DNA of 64,000 bases from Chloroflexota bacterium (GTDB lineage Bacteria > Chloroflexota > Anaerolineae > Anaerolineales > Villigracilaceae). Where the stretch lies: NCBI GenBank assembly GCA_021414245.1, contig JAIOOU010000007.1, positions 124,001-188,000 of the forward strand, written 5' to 3'. The notes below the pieces were generated by a model. That model did no database searches and was not told where the DNA came from. It saw only the letters and a list, made by a program, of their open reading frames with translations. Positions 45,132 to 54,159 of the stretch are shown here, one piece after another (the stretch's first letter is position 1; every line of letters starts with the position of its first letter). Position numbers and translations under genes: made by a program.

Positions 45132-45617
45132 ATGCCAAGAATACCTGAAGAGGTTTTGCACGAATATATGACCTCCCGCGGATTGAAGCTGGCGACAGCT
45201 GAGTCCTGTACCGGGGGGCTGGTTTCCGATCGGATTACCAATGTTTCCGGTTCGTCGGAATATTATCCCGGCGGGGTGGTGTCCTATTCCTATGAAGCCA
45301 AGGTTAGTTTGCTGGGTGTTTCCTGGGATACGCTGAAATTACATGGGGCTGTCAGCCGGGAAACCGTGTTGGAAATGGCGCACGGTGTGCGGAAATTGCT
45401 GGATGCCGATATCGGCCTGTCGGTCAGCGGGATCGCAGGCCCGACAGGTGGTACCCCTGAAAAACCCGTCGGGTTGACCTGGGTCGGTCTGGTCACCGAT
45501 CAGGGGGAATGGGCCAGGAGTTTTGTTTGGGACGGTGATCGCCGGCAAAATAAACAATCCTCGTCCGAGGCGGTTTTGGAGTTCGTGGTCGATTATCTGG
45601 AAGGAAGGCTCGCATGA
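45132..45617 (+). CDS. pncC: nicotinamide-nucleotide amidohydrolase (CinA C-terminal/PncC family)
   Basis: The 161-residue stand-alone CinA C-terminal domain has LATAESCTGGLVSDRITN (active-site Ser in ESCTGG), YPGGVVSYS, the Lys near the A-K-V motif, and SGIAGPTGGTPEKPVG. PncC deamidates NMN to nicotinic acid mononucleotide in pyridine-nucleotide recycling. AAGGAG lies 5 nt before the ATG at 45132, which fixes the start. The stop overlaps the following nucleosidase gene by ATGA, so both are probably in one nucleotide-salvage unit. Confidence 0.93.
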   Translation: MPRIPEEVLHEYMTSRGLKLATAESCTGGLVSDRITNVSGSSEYYPGGVVSYSYEAKVSLLGVSWDTLKLHGAVSRETVLEMAHGVRKLLDADIGLSVSGIAGPTGGTPEKPVGLTWVGLVTDQGEWARSFVWDGDRRQNKQSSSEAVLEFVVDYLEGRLA

Positions 45618-46294
45618 AAACAATCGTGCTGATTTCAGCCAATGCGGAATGGAGAGTGGTGAAGGAACTCTATCCCGACCTGGTCATCAAAGAATCCCCT
45701 TTTGGGGAATTCGCAGCCTTGAATGACATAGGTCATGGCGTGCTGTTATTTCACGGGGGCTGGGGCAAGATCGCCGCGGCTGCCACAACCCAATACGTGA
45801 TCGACCATTTCGAACCCGATCTGCTGGTAAATCTTGGCACTTGCGGTGGTTTTGAAGGCCGCATTGAGACCGGGACCGTCATCCTTGTGGAGCGGACCCT
45901 GGTCTACGACATCGTCGAGCGGATGGGCGATGGCGCCGAAGCGATCAAGCATTACGGATCCTCCCTCGACCTGAGCTGGTTATCCCCGAATGTGCCTCAT
46001 CCCATCCTGCGCGGACTGCTCGTCTCCGCCGACCGCGACATTGTTGAGGCCGACATTCCCATGCTGATCAGAAAATATGACGCCGTGGCCGCAGACTGGG
46101 AATCCGGGGCGATCGCCTGGGTGGCCCAAAGAAATGAGATGCCCCTCTTGATTTTGCGCGCTGTCAGTGACCTGGTGGGCGGCGGCGGCGGCGAGGCCTA
46201 TGGAAACCTCGAACTGTTCCACGACCGGACCAAGATCGTCATGCGCAAGCTTTTCAACCAGCTGCCAGATTGGTTGAATTCGATAAAATTGTAG
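45614..46294 (+). CDS. MTAN/purine-nucleoside-phosphorylase family protein
   Basis: The 226-residue protein of the PNP/UDP-phosphorylase fold has LVNLGTCGGF, the substrate loop AADWESGAIAWVA with its Glu, and LILRAVSDL with the catalytic Asp. This is typical of 5'-methylthioadenosine/S-adenosylhomocysteine nucleosidases and related futalosine hydrolases. Which nucleoside is cleaved cannot be decided from the sequence alone. It is translationally coupled to the pncC-like gene and followed by a long hairpin. Confidence 0.85.
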   Translation: MKTIVLISANAEWRVVKELYPDLVIKESPFGEFAALNDIGHGVLLFHGGWGKIAAAATTQYVIDHFEPDLLVNLGTCGGFEGRIETGTVILVERTLVYDIVERMGDGAEAIKHYGSSLDLSWLSPNVPHPILRGLLVSADRDIVEADIPMLIRKYDAVAADWESGAIAWVAQRNEMPLLILRAVSDLVGGGGGEAYGNLELFHDRTKIVMRKLFNQLPDWLNSIKL

Positions 46295-46296
46295 GA

Positions 46297-46338
46297 CAAC
46301 AAAAGAGACCGTTACCCAAGTAACGGTCTCTTTTGTTG
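46297..46338. terminator. bidirectional terminator, nucleosidase / serpin
   Basis: A perfect 19-bp inverted repeat (46297-46315 and 46320-46338; core GAGACCGTTAC) with a CCAA loop. A/T-rich outer stem on both sides serves the converging nucleosidase and serpin transcripts. Confidence 0.92.
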
Positions 46339-46346
46339 CAGTGACT

Positions 46347-47627
46347 TTATTCTGCAGGGTTAAGCACGCGCCCGATGAAAAGGATCTGGCCGTGAACTGT
46401 ATCCCGGATGATGAAGATGAATGGCCTGTCCACTTGCAGGGTCACATCATACATGAGCGCACCTGTGGCTTCCATGATGACCGCCGTAGCGGCGGCGGCC
46501 TCGGTCCCTTCCTCATCGACCGCCACGAAGGCCTTGTGAATGACGTTGCCGATGTATAGGTCTTTGTTACCTGTCATGCCGGAGAAGTCAGCCAGGTCGC
46601 CATCAAAAGCATCGGTCATGCCCAAACTCTTTAGCGCATCCGGCAGGCTGAAATCTTTGGTGAATTCAAATTTGGGCAGGCCCAGCGCCACCGAAGCCGG
46701 TTGCATCCCGGCCAGGATTTCATCGAATTTTTCCCTGTTGAATGCAGACTCAAAAGTCTCGAAGCTGCCTGCATCCGGGACAAGTATGTCCATGGCGGTT
46801 GTTTCACCAGCGTAGGCGAGTTCCACGGCTTGATATCCATCGCCTTGCATATACGGAACTTCGAACATGCCTTCATGCATCGTTTTCGTTGTGACTTGTG
46901 TGCCGTCGATCAAATAAAAGGGATTGTCTCCGGTGGAGTTCGCATCGAATTTGGCGAGCCAATCCGCCTTAAAATAAATGGCGTTGACCAGGATCATGCG
47001 CGTATCCGGTCCGACCGAGTCGCGCGGGAGCAGATCGTTGATCCTGTCCTCCGTCTTGTCGCTGACCCAGACGTTGATCTCCTTGCGGGCCGGCTCGGCC
47101 TGGTGGATGAAATCCGCCAGGTGAACTCCCGCGCCGTAGTTAAGCGCAAGGACATCCAGAAAATCCTGCCGGAAGGGATGGGTCTGTTCGGACCAGACTG
47201 CATTGGCGATGTTGAGTTTCATCGGTTCCTGATCCTTATCCAGATTTAACGGTTTTTTTTGCAGGGCCAGGTCGAGCGCGTTGAAAGCGGGGTGCAGTTG
47301 ATTCTGTGGCAGGAAATGCAAGGTTTGCGCCATCTGACTCTCGGTCTGGCCGCGGGCGCCGGCATACGTCATGGCCAGGGCCAGGGAAATGCTGTACGGA
47401 GACAGGATCAGATTCCCGTTTTCGGAACGAAGCGAGCTGTACATGTCCAATGCAAAGGCATTATTACCAGTGACCAGGGCGCTGACTTCCCCTACGGGGA
47501 TGGACGGATTCGATTCGCGCTTGAGGTTGGATTCGGCCATCCCAAGGGATGCGGAAGGGGAGCAGGCCGCGAGCAGCATGCCGAGCAGGACAGCAAGGAT
47601 TGGGATTTTGATAAGTCTGGATTTCAT
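46347..47627 (-). CDS. serpin (serine-protease inhibitor) lipoprotein
   Basis: The 426-residue protein has a signal peptide with lipobox LLAAC (about residues 17-22) and a full serpin domain (about 45-424). Landmarks are NLILSPYSISLALAMTYAGA, LVNAIYFKADW, the hinge EEGTEAAAATA and the C-terminal RPFIFIIRD. The hinge is of the inhibitory type, small residues at P12-P9, so it should trap a protease by loop insertion. Counting from the hinge puts P1 near the Thr in MEATGA, which is tentative. AGGAG lies 6-7 nt before the ATG at 47627. Surface anchoring suggests protection against extracellular proteases. Confidence 0.94.
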   Translation of the reverse strand: MKSRLIKIPILAVLLGMLLAACSPSASLGMAESNLKRESNPSIPVGEVSALVTGNNAFALDMYSSLRSENGNLILSPYSISLALAMTYAGARGQTESQMAQTLHFLPQNQLHPAFNALDLALQKKPLNLDKDQEPMKLNIANAVWSEQTHPFRQDFLDVLALNYGAGVHLADFIHQAEPARKEINVWVSDKTEDRINDLLPRDSVGPDTRMILVNAIYFKADWLAKFDANSTGDNPFYLIDGTQVTTKTMHEGMFEVPYMQGDGYQAVELAYAGETTAMDILVPDAGSFETFESAFNREKFDEILAGMQPASVALGLPKFEFTKDFSLPDALKSLGMTDAFDGDLADFSGMTGNKDLYIGNVIHKAFVAVDEEGTEAAAATAVIMEATGALMYDVTLQVDRPFIFIIRDTVHGQILFIGRVLNPAE

Positions 47628-47674
47628 GGGTTCTCCTGATTGAATGGACGTCCGCAAGCTGTTTGTGTTCCCGG

Positions 47675-48160
47675 TTACAGTACGATCTCCATCGAAATAT
47701 TATCCATGCTTTTGCGGTAGCTCGGAATTCTGTAAAATCCGAATCGGGTATAAAAGCGGATTGCGCGTTCCTGTCTTTGGCTGGTTTGCAGGCGGACTTT
47801 TTTATATCCATACGAGCGTGCAAAATCCAGCAATTGCGTCACGACCGTGTAGCCGATCCCTTGCCCGTGATATTCCTCGAGCAGCCACAGCCGCTTCAAC
47901 TCGGCAGTATCCTGCTCGAGCTGCTTGACTGCACCGGTACCGACCAGTTTGTCGTCATCCATCACCACCAGGAACAAGCCGCGGCTTTGACCGTAGGAAT
48001 GCTGATAGTCATCCACATCGTGCAATTCATCTTCATCCTCCAGGATGTCGTAGAACTCCTGCACGGTTTTTTCCGGTTCGAAGATGCGCTGGGCGACGGC
48101 TGTGATGACCAGTTTGGCATCCATGATCTGATGAGGTTGCATGGGGGTGATATTTATCAT
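47675..48160 (-). CDS. GNAT-family N-acetyltransferase
   Basis: The 161-residue protein has the GNAT acetyl-CoA-binding signature LLEEYHGQGIGYTVVTQLL (motif A, about 97-115) followed by RLQTSQRQERAIRFYTRFGF (motif B). The acceptor is unknown. TAAAAT lies 6 nt before the ATG and there is no Shine-Dalgarno sequence, so the mRNA is probably leaderless. It is divergent from the MFS gene, sharing a 58-nt intergenic region. Confidence 0.9.
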   Translation of the reverse strand: MINITPMQPHQIMDAKLVITAVAQRIFEPEKTVQEFYDILEDEDELHDVDDYQHSYGQSRGLFLVVMDDDKLVGTGAVKQLEQDTAELKRLWLLEEYHGQGIGYTVVTQLLDFARSYGYKKVRLQTSQRQERAIRFYTRFGFYRIPSYRKSMDNISMEIVL

Positions 48161-48218
48161 GTCTTGATTTTACACGCTTCAGCGGGCGTTATAATCCGTC
48201 TTCGCCACACAAATTCCC

Positions 48219-49478
48219 ATGCAAAATACTCCCGAACAACAGGAAATTCAAAGAAGAAATTTTCGTTATGTGCAGATCGATGCGGTCGGCGTGAGCATCT
48301 CCAACGTTGCGGCGCCCTTTCTGCCGGTCTTTCTGACCCGCCTCGGCGCTAGCAATTTTCAGGTTGGTTTGTTGACCTCCATGCCGGGCGTCACAGGACT
48401 GATCCTGGCAATCCTGGTAGGGCGCTTTCTGCAAACCCGCAGCAGCATTGTGCCCTGGTACAGCCTGTCCCGTTTGCTGGTCATCTCCTGTTACGCGTTG
48501 ACCGGTTTGCTGACCTTTGTGCTTTCAAAAGAATATGCGGTGATCGCAACCCTCGTCATCTGGGCCTTCGCCACCCTGCCTCAAACGGCCCTGGCGGTGG
48601 CCTTTTCCGTGGTGATGAATGCCGTGGCCGGACCTGAGGGGCGTTACGCCCTATTGAGCCGGCGCTGGGCGATCTTTGGATTAACCACCGTGCTGATGAC
48701 CTTCTTCGTTACCCGTACGATAGACCTGGTTGAGTTTCCCCGCAATTATGAATTGATGTTCTTTGGATTGTCCCTGGGCGGATTGATCAGTTTTTATTTT
48801 TCAAGACGGATCAAACTTCCGCCTCAGACTCCGCCCGCGCTTGTCCCATCCTCAACGCCATTTGACTCGGCTCGAAATTATTTTTCCTTAATTCGAAGCC
48901 AGCCCGCGTTTACAGCTTTCGCCACGAAGAAATTTGTCTACTACTCAGCGCTGGCTCTGAGCCAGCCCATCATGCCCTTGTTCCTGGTGCGCGAGGTCAA
49001 GGCTACGGACTCACAGATCGGCACGATCACCATGGCGATGTCGATCGTGATGCTGGCCGGCTATTTCCTATGGCCCATATCTTCTCGAAAATATGGCGGA
49101 AGATTTGTCCTGCTAGCTACAACCTTCGGCATGATCTTTTATCCCGCGTTGACGGCCGCCACTCCACAGGTTCCTCTCATTATTTTGTACGCAGGCATTG
49201 CCGGCTTGTTTCAGGCCGGCCTGGACCTGGTTTTCTTCGACGAATTGATGAAAACAGTCCCGCCGGAATATGGCGCAACCTTTGTCTCGCTGGCGCAATC
49301 CATGCAATACATGTCCGCCATTCTGGCTCCGCTGGCCGGCACCTGGCTTGCCGATACGATAGGATTGGGCGGCGCGCTGTGGGTGAGTGCCGGCCTGCGG
49401 CTGTTTGGGTTTGTCCTGTTCCTGATGCCGGATCGAAGGCAGGCGGCTGGCCCGGCATCAGGAACTTTGGCCGGTTAG
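48219..49478 (+). CDS. major facilitator superfamily transporter
   Basis: The 419-residue protein has about 11-12 membrane helices with a central cytoplasmic loop (about 200-235), a typical MFS layout. The N-terminal part FLPVFLTRLGASNFQVGLLTS recalls MFS efflux proteins. The substrate is unknown. A TATAAT at 48190-48195 precedes the ATG by 23 nt. The 3' end stops 4 nt before the convergent lipoprotein gene, with no separate terminator visible. Confidence 0.88.
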   Translation: MQNTPEQQEIQRRNFRYVQIDAVGVSISNVAAPFLPVFLTRLGASNFQVGLLTSMPGVTGLILAILVGRFLQTRSSIVPWYSLSRLLVISCYALTGLLTFVLSKEYAVIATLVIWAFATLPQTALAVAFSVVMNAVAGPEGRYALLSRRWAIFGLTTVLMTFFVTRTIDLVEFPRNYELMFFGLSLGGLISFYFSRRIKLPPQTPPALVPSSTPFDSARNYFSLIRSQPAFTAFATKKFVYYSALALSQPIMPLFLVREVKATDSQIGTITMAMSIVMLAGYFLWPISSRKYGGRFVLLATTFGMIFYPALTAATPQVPLIILYAGIAGLFQAGLDLVFFDELMKTVPPEYGATFVSLAQSMQYMSAILAPLAGTWLADTIGLGGALWVSAGLRLFGFVLFLMPDRRQAAGPASGTLAG

Positions 49479-49482
49479 TTGA

Positions 49483-49968
49483 TTATCTGACCACTTTCCA
49501 GGTCATGGTGACTTGGTCCGGGGTGATGCTGATGGATTCAAGTGTGCTGTTCTGGTTCTTATTCCCTATCAGGGACAGCCGATTTGCGATGGTCTGATTC
49601 CACAGGTCCACGCGGTTCTGTTCGATGGCCACACCGTCGATCTGCGCGGCCGAAATGGTTGAGGTGAGTTGACCGTTGCTCACGCCCAGGTCAAGACGGA
49701 GGCTGAGTGAATCTGTTTTGGCGGCATCGTTCAGACGTTGACGGGTGCTGGTCACCAGCACATACCCGGATTGCAGGGAGGCATTCAATTCCTGGATGAG
49801 CGGGTCGGCAATGGCGGCTGTGATGGCCTCCTGTAATTCCTGCTGGCTGATGGTGGTTTCCACGGTCAGGGAACCGTCCCCATTGCGGGAGATGTTGGCC
49901 TTGCAGGCGCTGGTCATAAACAGCAGGGCGGCCAGGATGAAGGATGCTTTGTTCGATAAAAGATTCAT
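49483..49968 (-). CDS. hypothetical lipoprotein, 161 aa
   Basis: The protein has a short signal peptide with lipobox FMTSAC (about residues 17-22), then a beta-rich mature domain with DGSLTVETTISQQELQEAI and SISITPDQVTMTWKVVR. I start at the ATG at 49968 because GGAGA lies 6 nt upstream; the ATG at 49980 is part of that site. No family is recognised. It is probably attached to the outer face of the cytoplasmic membrane. Confidence 0.78.
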   Translation of the reverse strand: MNLLSNKASFILAALLFMTSACKANISRNGDGSLTVETTISQQELQEAITAAIADPLIQELNASLQSGYVLVTSTRQRLNDAAKTDSLSLRLDLGVSNGQLTSTISAAQIDGVAIEQNRVDLWNQTIANRLSLIGNKNQNSTLESISITPDQVTMTWKVVR

Positions 49969-50155
49969 AAGGTTCTCCATTTTTTCTTTGATTATAAGAC
50001 GGCTTTATGGATGCTTCGTGAATGGGATGTAAACTCTGCGTAAATTATTTTGAGCAGGCCCCGGTATTAATTTGCCGTATAATTTGGACTGTGCGATCCC
50101 GTAAACAATTACAGATCCACCTTGTCATCATCGAACAAAATTTGTGGAGGAAACC

Positions 50156-51196
50156 ATGTTTGGAATTCGTTACATCAAGGCGTCGCCCACCCAATATATT
50201 ATTCATTTTGTGAACGGCCGCAAGCGGCGTGCTGGGGCGGGACTGGCCTTCTTTTATTACAAGCCGGCCTCTTCCATCGTGATCGTCCCCATTGGAAGCG
50301 CGGATGCCCCGTTCATTTTCAATGAAATCAGCAGGGATTTTCAACCCCTGACCGTGCAGGGCGAGTTGACCTATCGTGTGCAGAACCCGGAACTGGTGGC
50401 CTCCCTCCTGAACTTTACCGTGGACAGTGTCTCGACCCGTTATGTGTCCGATGATTCGCAAAAATTACCGCAGCGATTGATCAACCTTCTGCAGGTGCTC
50501 GTGCGCGCCGAAGTGCAGAGGCTGCCCTTGCGGGAGGTGATCCATTCCTCGGAAATGGTCGCCTCCGCCGTGCTGGCAAAGATGGCTGGCAGTGATTCGC
50601 TCAAGGCGCTGGGCGTGGAAGTCATGGCCTTGTCCATTCAAGCCATCCGCGGCGTGCCCGAGGTGGCGAGGGCCCTTGAATCCGAGGCGCGCGAAGAAAT
50701 GATGCGCCGAGCGGACCAGGCCATCTATGATCGCCGCAATGCCTCGGTGGAGCAGGAGCGGCGCATCAAGGAAAATGAGTTGAACACCGAGATCGCCATT
50801 GAAGAAAAGAAACGCCAGATCCGCGAAGCCAAAGTGGATGCCGACCTGGCCGTGGAGACCAAGGAGCAGGAGGTCCGGAAACTGGAATTGAACGGCCAGA
50901 TCGAGCTGGAGAACAACCGCAAGCAGCTGGTGGCCACGCATTCGGAAAATGCCCGCGCCGAAGCGGACGTGCAGGCTTACGCCATGGAAGCCACCTTGAA
51001 ACCCTTCCAGAAACTAAATCCCGAGGTGTTGCAAATGCTGGCGGTGCAATCCACCGATCCGCGTTTGATGGTCAGTTTGGCGCTCAAGGAATTGGCGCAA
51101 AATGCGGGCAAGATCGGCAATCTGAATATTTCGCCCGACCTGTTCGAGGCTTTGATGCGCGAACAGAATCCCCAAACTCACAAAGAATCCAAATAA
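50156..51196 (+). CDS. SPFH/band-7 domain protein with long coiled coil
   Basis: The 346-residue protein has an SPFH/prohibitin-like domain (about 1-175; DFQPLTVQGELTYRVQNPE, LRALGVEVMALSIQAIRG-like region) and a long charged coiled coil (about 180-290). There is no clear N-terminal membrane helix, unlike stomatin or flotillin. TGGAGG ends 5 nt before the ATG at 50156. The next gene starts 13 nt after the stop and encodes an NAD-kinase-like protein, so the pair is probably one functional unit. Confidence 0.88.
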   Translation: MFGIRYIKASPTQYIIHFVNGRKRRAGAGLAFFYYKPASSIVIVPIGSADAPFIFNEISRDFQPLTVQGELTYRVQNPELVASLLNFTVDSVSTRYVSDDSQKLPQRLINLLQVLVRAEVQRLPLREVIHSSEMVASAVLAKMAGSDSLKALGVEVMALSIQAIRGVPEVARALESEAREEMMRRADQAIYDRRNASVEQERRIKENELNTEIAIEEKKRQIREAKVDADLAVETKEQEVRKLELNGQIELENNRKQLVATHSENARAEADVQAYAMEATLKPFQKLNPEVLQMLAVQSTDPRLMVSLALKELAQNAGKIGNLNISPDLFEALMREQNPQTHKESK

Positions 51197-51209
51197 CCGG
51201 CGGGACTGA

Positions 51210-52157
51210 GTGGACTTCGAGAAGGTCGTTCTCGTCACCCGCAAGACCCGCCTGGAAGGCCTGCTGGACCGGTTTAATACGGTCGGGCAGGCCCGCTTTT
51301 ATCTGGAACACAACGGCGGAAATTTCACCCAGTATCAACAGGAATATGACACCTATTATGCCGCCGTGGACCGGCTGCGCGCGGAACTGCCCAAGCTGGT
51401 CAAATTTCACGAGATCGAACGCGGCTTTCTGCCCAACTTTATTTTTGCGGACAACGAGATCGTGGTCACGATTGGGATCGATGGGCTGGTTGCGAACACG
51501 GCCAAGTACCTGAACGGACAACCCCTTGTGGCGGTCAACCCGGACCCGGCTCATATTGACGGCATCCTGCTGCCTTTTGCCGTGGGTCAGGCCATCCCCG
51601 CTGTTCAGGATGTGCTTAAGAAACAGGCGCGCATTCGGCAGATCAGCATGGCCGAGGCGATGCTCAACGATGACCAATCCCTGCTGGCCTTCAATGACCT
51701 GTTCATCGGCGTGCGCAGCCATGTCTCGGCGCGTTATTTGATCGAGCTGGGCAAACAGCAGGAGCATCACTCTTCGAGCGGGATCATCGTGTCCACGGGT
51801 GTGGGTTCCACGGGCTGGCTGAGCAGCCTCTTCAATATGGCCAACGGCATGCTGCAAGGCTTTGATGACAAACCCGTGGTTGCACGTCCCTCCCTGCCGG
51901 CCTTTCGCCTGAATTGGGAGGAGGAGAAACTGGTCTTTGTGGTGCGCGAACCGTTTGTAAGCAAGACCTCGGGCGCGAAACTGGTCTGTGGATATGTCAC
52001 CCCCACAGCTTTGTTGGTTTTGCATTCCGAAATGCCGGAGGGCGGCGTGATCTTTAGCGATGGCGTCGAAGCAGACTTTCTGGCCTTTAATTCAGGCGCC
52101 ATCGCCACCATCGGGCTGTCAAAGAAAAAGACCCAATTGGTTGTAGGTAAAAAATAA
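51210..52157 (+). CDS. NAD kinase/diacylglycerol-kinase-fold protein
   Basis: The 315-residue protein has the NADK fold. The family GGDG motif appears as IGIDGLVANTAKYL, retaining the Asp. VAVNPDP and IIVSTGVGSTGWLSS match the NxG and T-P-T-G-S-T motifs, with Val for Pro. The start is GTG (51210), 13 nt after the SPFH gene. It may phosphorylate NAD to NADP, but the altered GGDG/TPTGST residues and the SPFH partner leave room for a different substrate. Confidence 0.82.
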   Translation: MDFEKVVLVTRKTRLEGLLDRFNTVGQARFYLEHNGGNFTQYQQEYDTYYAAVDRLRAELPKLVKFHEIERGFLPNFIFADNEIVVTIGIDGLVANTAKYLNGQPLVAVNPDPAHIDGILLPFAVGQAIPAVQDVLKKQARIRQISMAEAMLNDDQSLLAFNDLFIGVRSHVSARYLIELGKQQEHHSSSGIIVSTGVGSTGWLSSLFNMANGMLQGFDDKPVVARPSLPAFRLNWEEEKLVFVVREPFVSKTSGAKLVCGYVTPTALLVLHSEMPEGGVIFSDGVEADFLAFNSGAIATIGLSKKKTQLVVGKK

Positions 52158-52196
52158 AAAATCTTCCGAACCCATACTGGTTCGGAAGATTTTTTA
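52157..52196. terminator. bidirectional terminator, NAD-kinase-like gene / metG
   Basis: Sixteen-base-pair stem AAAAATCTTCCGAACC / GGTTCGGAAGATTTTT with a CATACT loop, giving T-runs in both directions for the converging genes. Confidence 0.93.
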
Positions 52197-52198
52197 TA

Positions 52199-54022
52199 CT
52201 ACTTTCCCAATCTTGCCCGTTCCTCATCCGCCAGGCTGCCCTCAAACTTCTTGAACAGCGGACCCGGTTGGTTGAGCTTCTTCCCGGGCTGCAGGTCACT
52301 GGGCTTCCACTGCAATCCTTCAACGCCTTTATATCGTAATATCATGTGCTCGCCAAGCGAGTCTTTGACCATCTCGGTGTATTGCTCGCCGAAAAGGGGA
52401 GTCTCGTATCCAAAAAAGCCATGCAGCTTTTCAGACGTGAAGGGCAGGAAGGGTGCGAACATGACCTTGAGCGAGTCGATGGCTTTCAGGGCGGTGTAGA
52501 TGGTTTTCGACGCGCCTTCCTTGTCCACCTTGATCGCGGACCAGGGCGCATTGACGTCGAGGTATTGATTGACCACCGTGGCGAGCTTCATGGTCTCACC
52601 CAGGGCTGAACGCAGGCGCACGGCTTCAAGCTCCGCGCCCACAGCCTTGAATCCGTTCTCAATGGTGGCGAGCAATTCCAGGTCCGCGGGACGCAATGCA
52701 GGGGCGGATCGCGATCCGCCCGTACCCATATCATCCACAGAAGGGACCTGCCCATCCCAATTCTTATAACAAAACGCCAGCACGCGATTAGCCAGGTTAC
52801 CCCAGGTGGCTACCAGCTCGTTGTTGTTGCGCGCCACGAACTCCGACCAATCCCAATCACTGTCCTTGCTCTCGGGCATGTTGACGGTCAGGTAATAGCG
52901 CAAGGCATCCGGGTCGAAGCGGGTCAGGGCATCGCGTCCCCACACGGCCCAATTGCGCGAGCCGCTGATCTTTTTTCCTTCGAGATTCATGAATTGATTG
53001 GCGGGCACATCGTACGGCAGGATCAACGGGACTTCCTCGCCGGAATACAACTCCATGAACGCGCTGCCGACGCCCATCAGTTCGGCGGGCCACAATGAAG
53101 TGTGGAAGAAGATGTTGTCCTTGCCAATGAAATGATATTGCTTCGCCTGTGGATTCGTCCACCACTCGCGCCACGCATCCTTCTGACCCGAGACCTGCGC
53201 CCACTCAATCGGAGCGGACAGGTAGCCGATCACGGCCTCGAACCACACGTACAATTTTTTCGTTTCCCAACCGGTCTCGCTGACCGGGACAGGGATGCCC
53301 CAATCCAGGTCACGGGTGATCGCGCGCGGCTTGAGTCCCTCAGCCTCCACCTTTCTCAGTGATTCGCCCAGCACGGTGTCGCGCATATGATCGGCGCGGT
53401 CCTTGAGATATTTGACGACGTCGGGCTCGAGCTTGGAGAGATCGATGAAATAATGCTCGGTGTCACGCAGCTCCGGCGAGGACGTATCGCCCTCGACCTT
53501 GGATTTCGGGTTGACGAGTTTGGTGGGATCAAGCACATTGCCGCAGGTATCGCATTGATCGGAGCGCGCGCCTTCGGTGCCGCAGATGTAACAGGTCCCT
53601 TCAATGTAGCGGTCAGGCAGGAAGCGGTTCAACCCGGGCGAGAACCATTGCGGCTCGACCTTTGTAAAGAGGAAGCCGTTCTTTTGCAGGGCCAGGAAGA
53701 CCGTCTGCGAGACCTTGAAATGGTTTTCGCTGTGCGTGGTTGTATACAGGTCGTAGGAAATGCCGATCTGTTTGAACAGGTCAATGAAGCCTTCGTGATA
53801 GGACCGGTAGACTTCCTCGACCGGCTTGCCGAGTTTGTCCGCGCTCATGGTGACGGGCGTGCCGTGTGAGTCGGTGCCGGTGATCATCAAGACGTTGTTC
53901 CCCTTGAGGCGGTGATAGCGCGCGGCGATGTCTCCGGGCAGGTGGGAGCCGGTCAGGTTTCCGACGTGGATCTCGGCATTGGCGTAGGGCCAGGCGACGG
54001 CGATCAGGATGTTCTCGGGCAT
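52199..54022 (-). CDS. metG: methionyl-tRNA synthetase
   Basis: The 607-residue class I aminoacyl-tRNA synthetase charges tRNA-Met. Motifs are the HIGH-type PYANAEIHVGN, two zinc CxxC knuckles (CYICG and CDTCG, about 145-165), WFEAVIGY and the KMSKS-type KISGSRNW. No C-terminal EMAP-like tRNA-binding domain follows the anticodon-binding helices. Two in-frame ATGs exist; the second (54022) has GGAGG 7 nt upstream and gives the canonical MPENILIAVAWPY start. Upstream is the dispersed repeat at 54043-54146. Confidence 0.96.
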   Translation of the reverse strand: MPENILIAVAWPYANAEIHVGNLTGSHLPGDIAARYHRLKGNNVLMITGTDSHGTPVTMSADKLGKPVEEVYRSYHEGFIDLFKQIGISYDLYTTTHSENHFKVSQTVFLALQKNGFLFTKVEPQWFSPGLNRFLPDRYIEGTCYICGTEGARSDQCDTCGNVLDPTKLVNPKSKVEGDTSSPELRDTEHYFIDLSKLEPDVVKYLKDRADHMRDTVLGESLRKVEAEGLKPRAITRDLDWGIPVPVSETGWETKKLYVWFEAVIGYLSAPIEWAQVSGQKDAWREWWTNPQAKQYHFIGKDNIFFHTSLWPAELMGVGSAFMELYSGEEVPLILPYDVPANQFMNLEGKKISGSRNWAVWGRDALTRFDPDALRYYLTVNMPESKDSDWDWSEFVARNNNELVATWGNLANRVLAFCYKNWDGQVPSVDDMGTGGSRSAPALRPADLELLATIENGFKAVGAELEAVRLRSALGETMKLATVVNQYLDVNAPWSAIKVDKEGASKTIYTALKAIDSLKVMFAPFLPFTSEKLHGFFGYETPLFGEQYTEMVKDSLGEHMILRYKGVEGLQWKPSDLQPGKKLNQPGPLFKKFEGSLADEERARLGK

Positions 54023-54042
54023 TCGTGCCTCCAGTTTCATAG

Positions 54043-54146
54043 GTCATTGCGAGGAGAGGATCTTCGGAGAAGGAATCTCCTTGCAATCGAAAATTTTGAT
54101 TTTGGTGACGCCATGAGGTTGCTTTGGGCTTCGCCCTCGCAACGAC
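54043..54146. repeat. 104-bp intergenic element with GTCATTGCGAGG ends
   Basis: The ends GTCATTGCGAGG and CCTCGCAACGAC are inverted repeats with one mismatch. Internal pairs (GGAATCTCC, GGGCTTCGCCC) suggest it folds as RNA or single-stranded DNA. The style, CATTGCGAGG with CAATCTCC and GGGCTTCGCCC, matches dispersed palindromic repeats seen in Chloroflexota genomes, from general recollection. Only one copy is visible in this window. Confidence 0.65.
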
Positions 54147-54159
54147 ATGTTAATTTATA

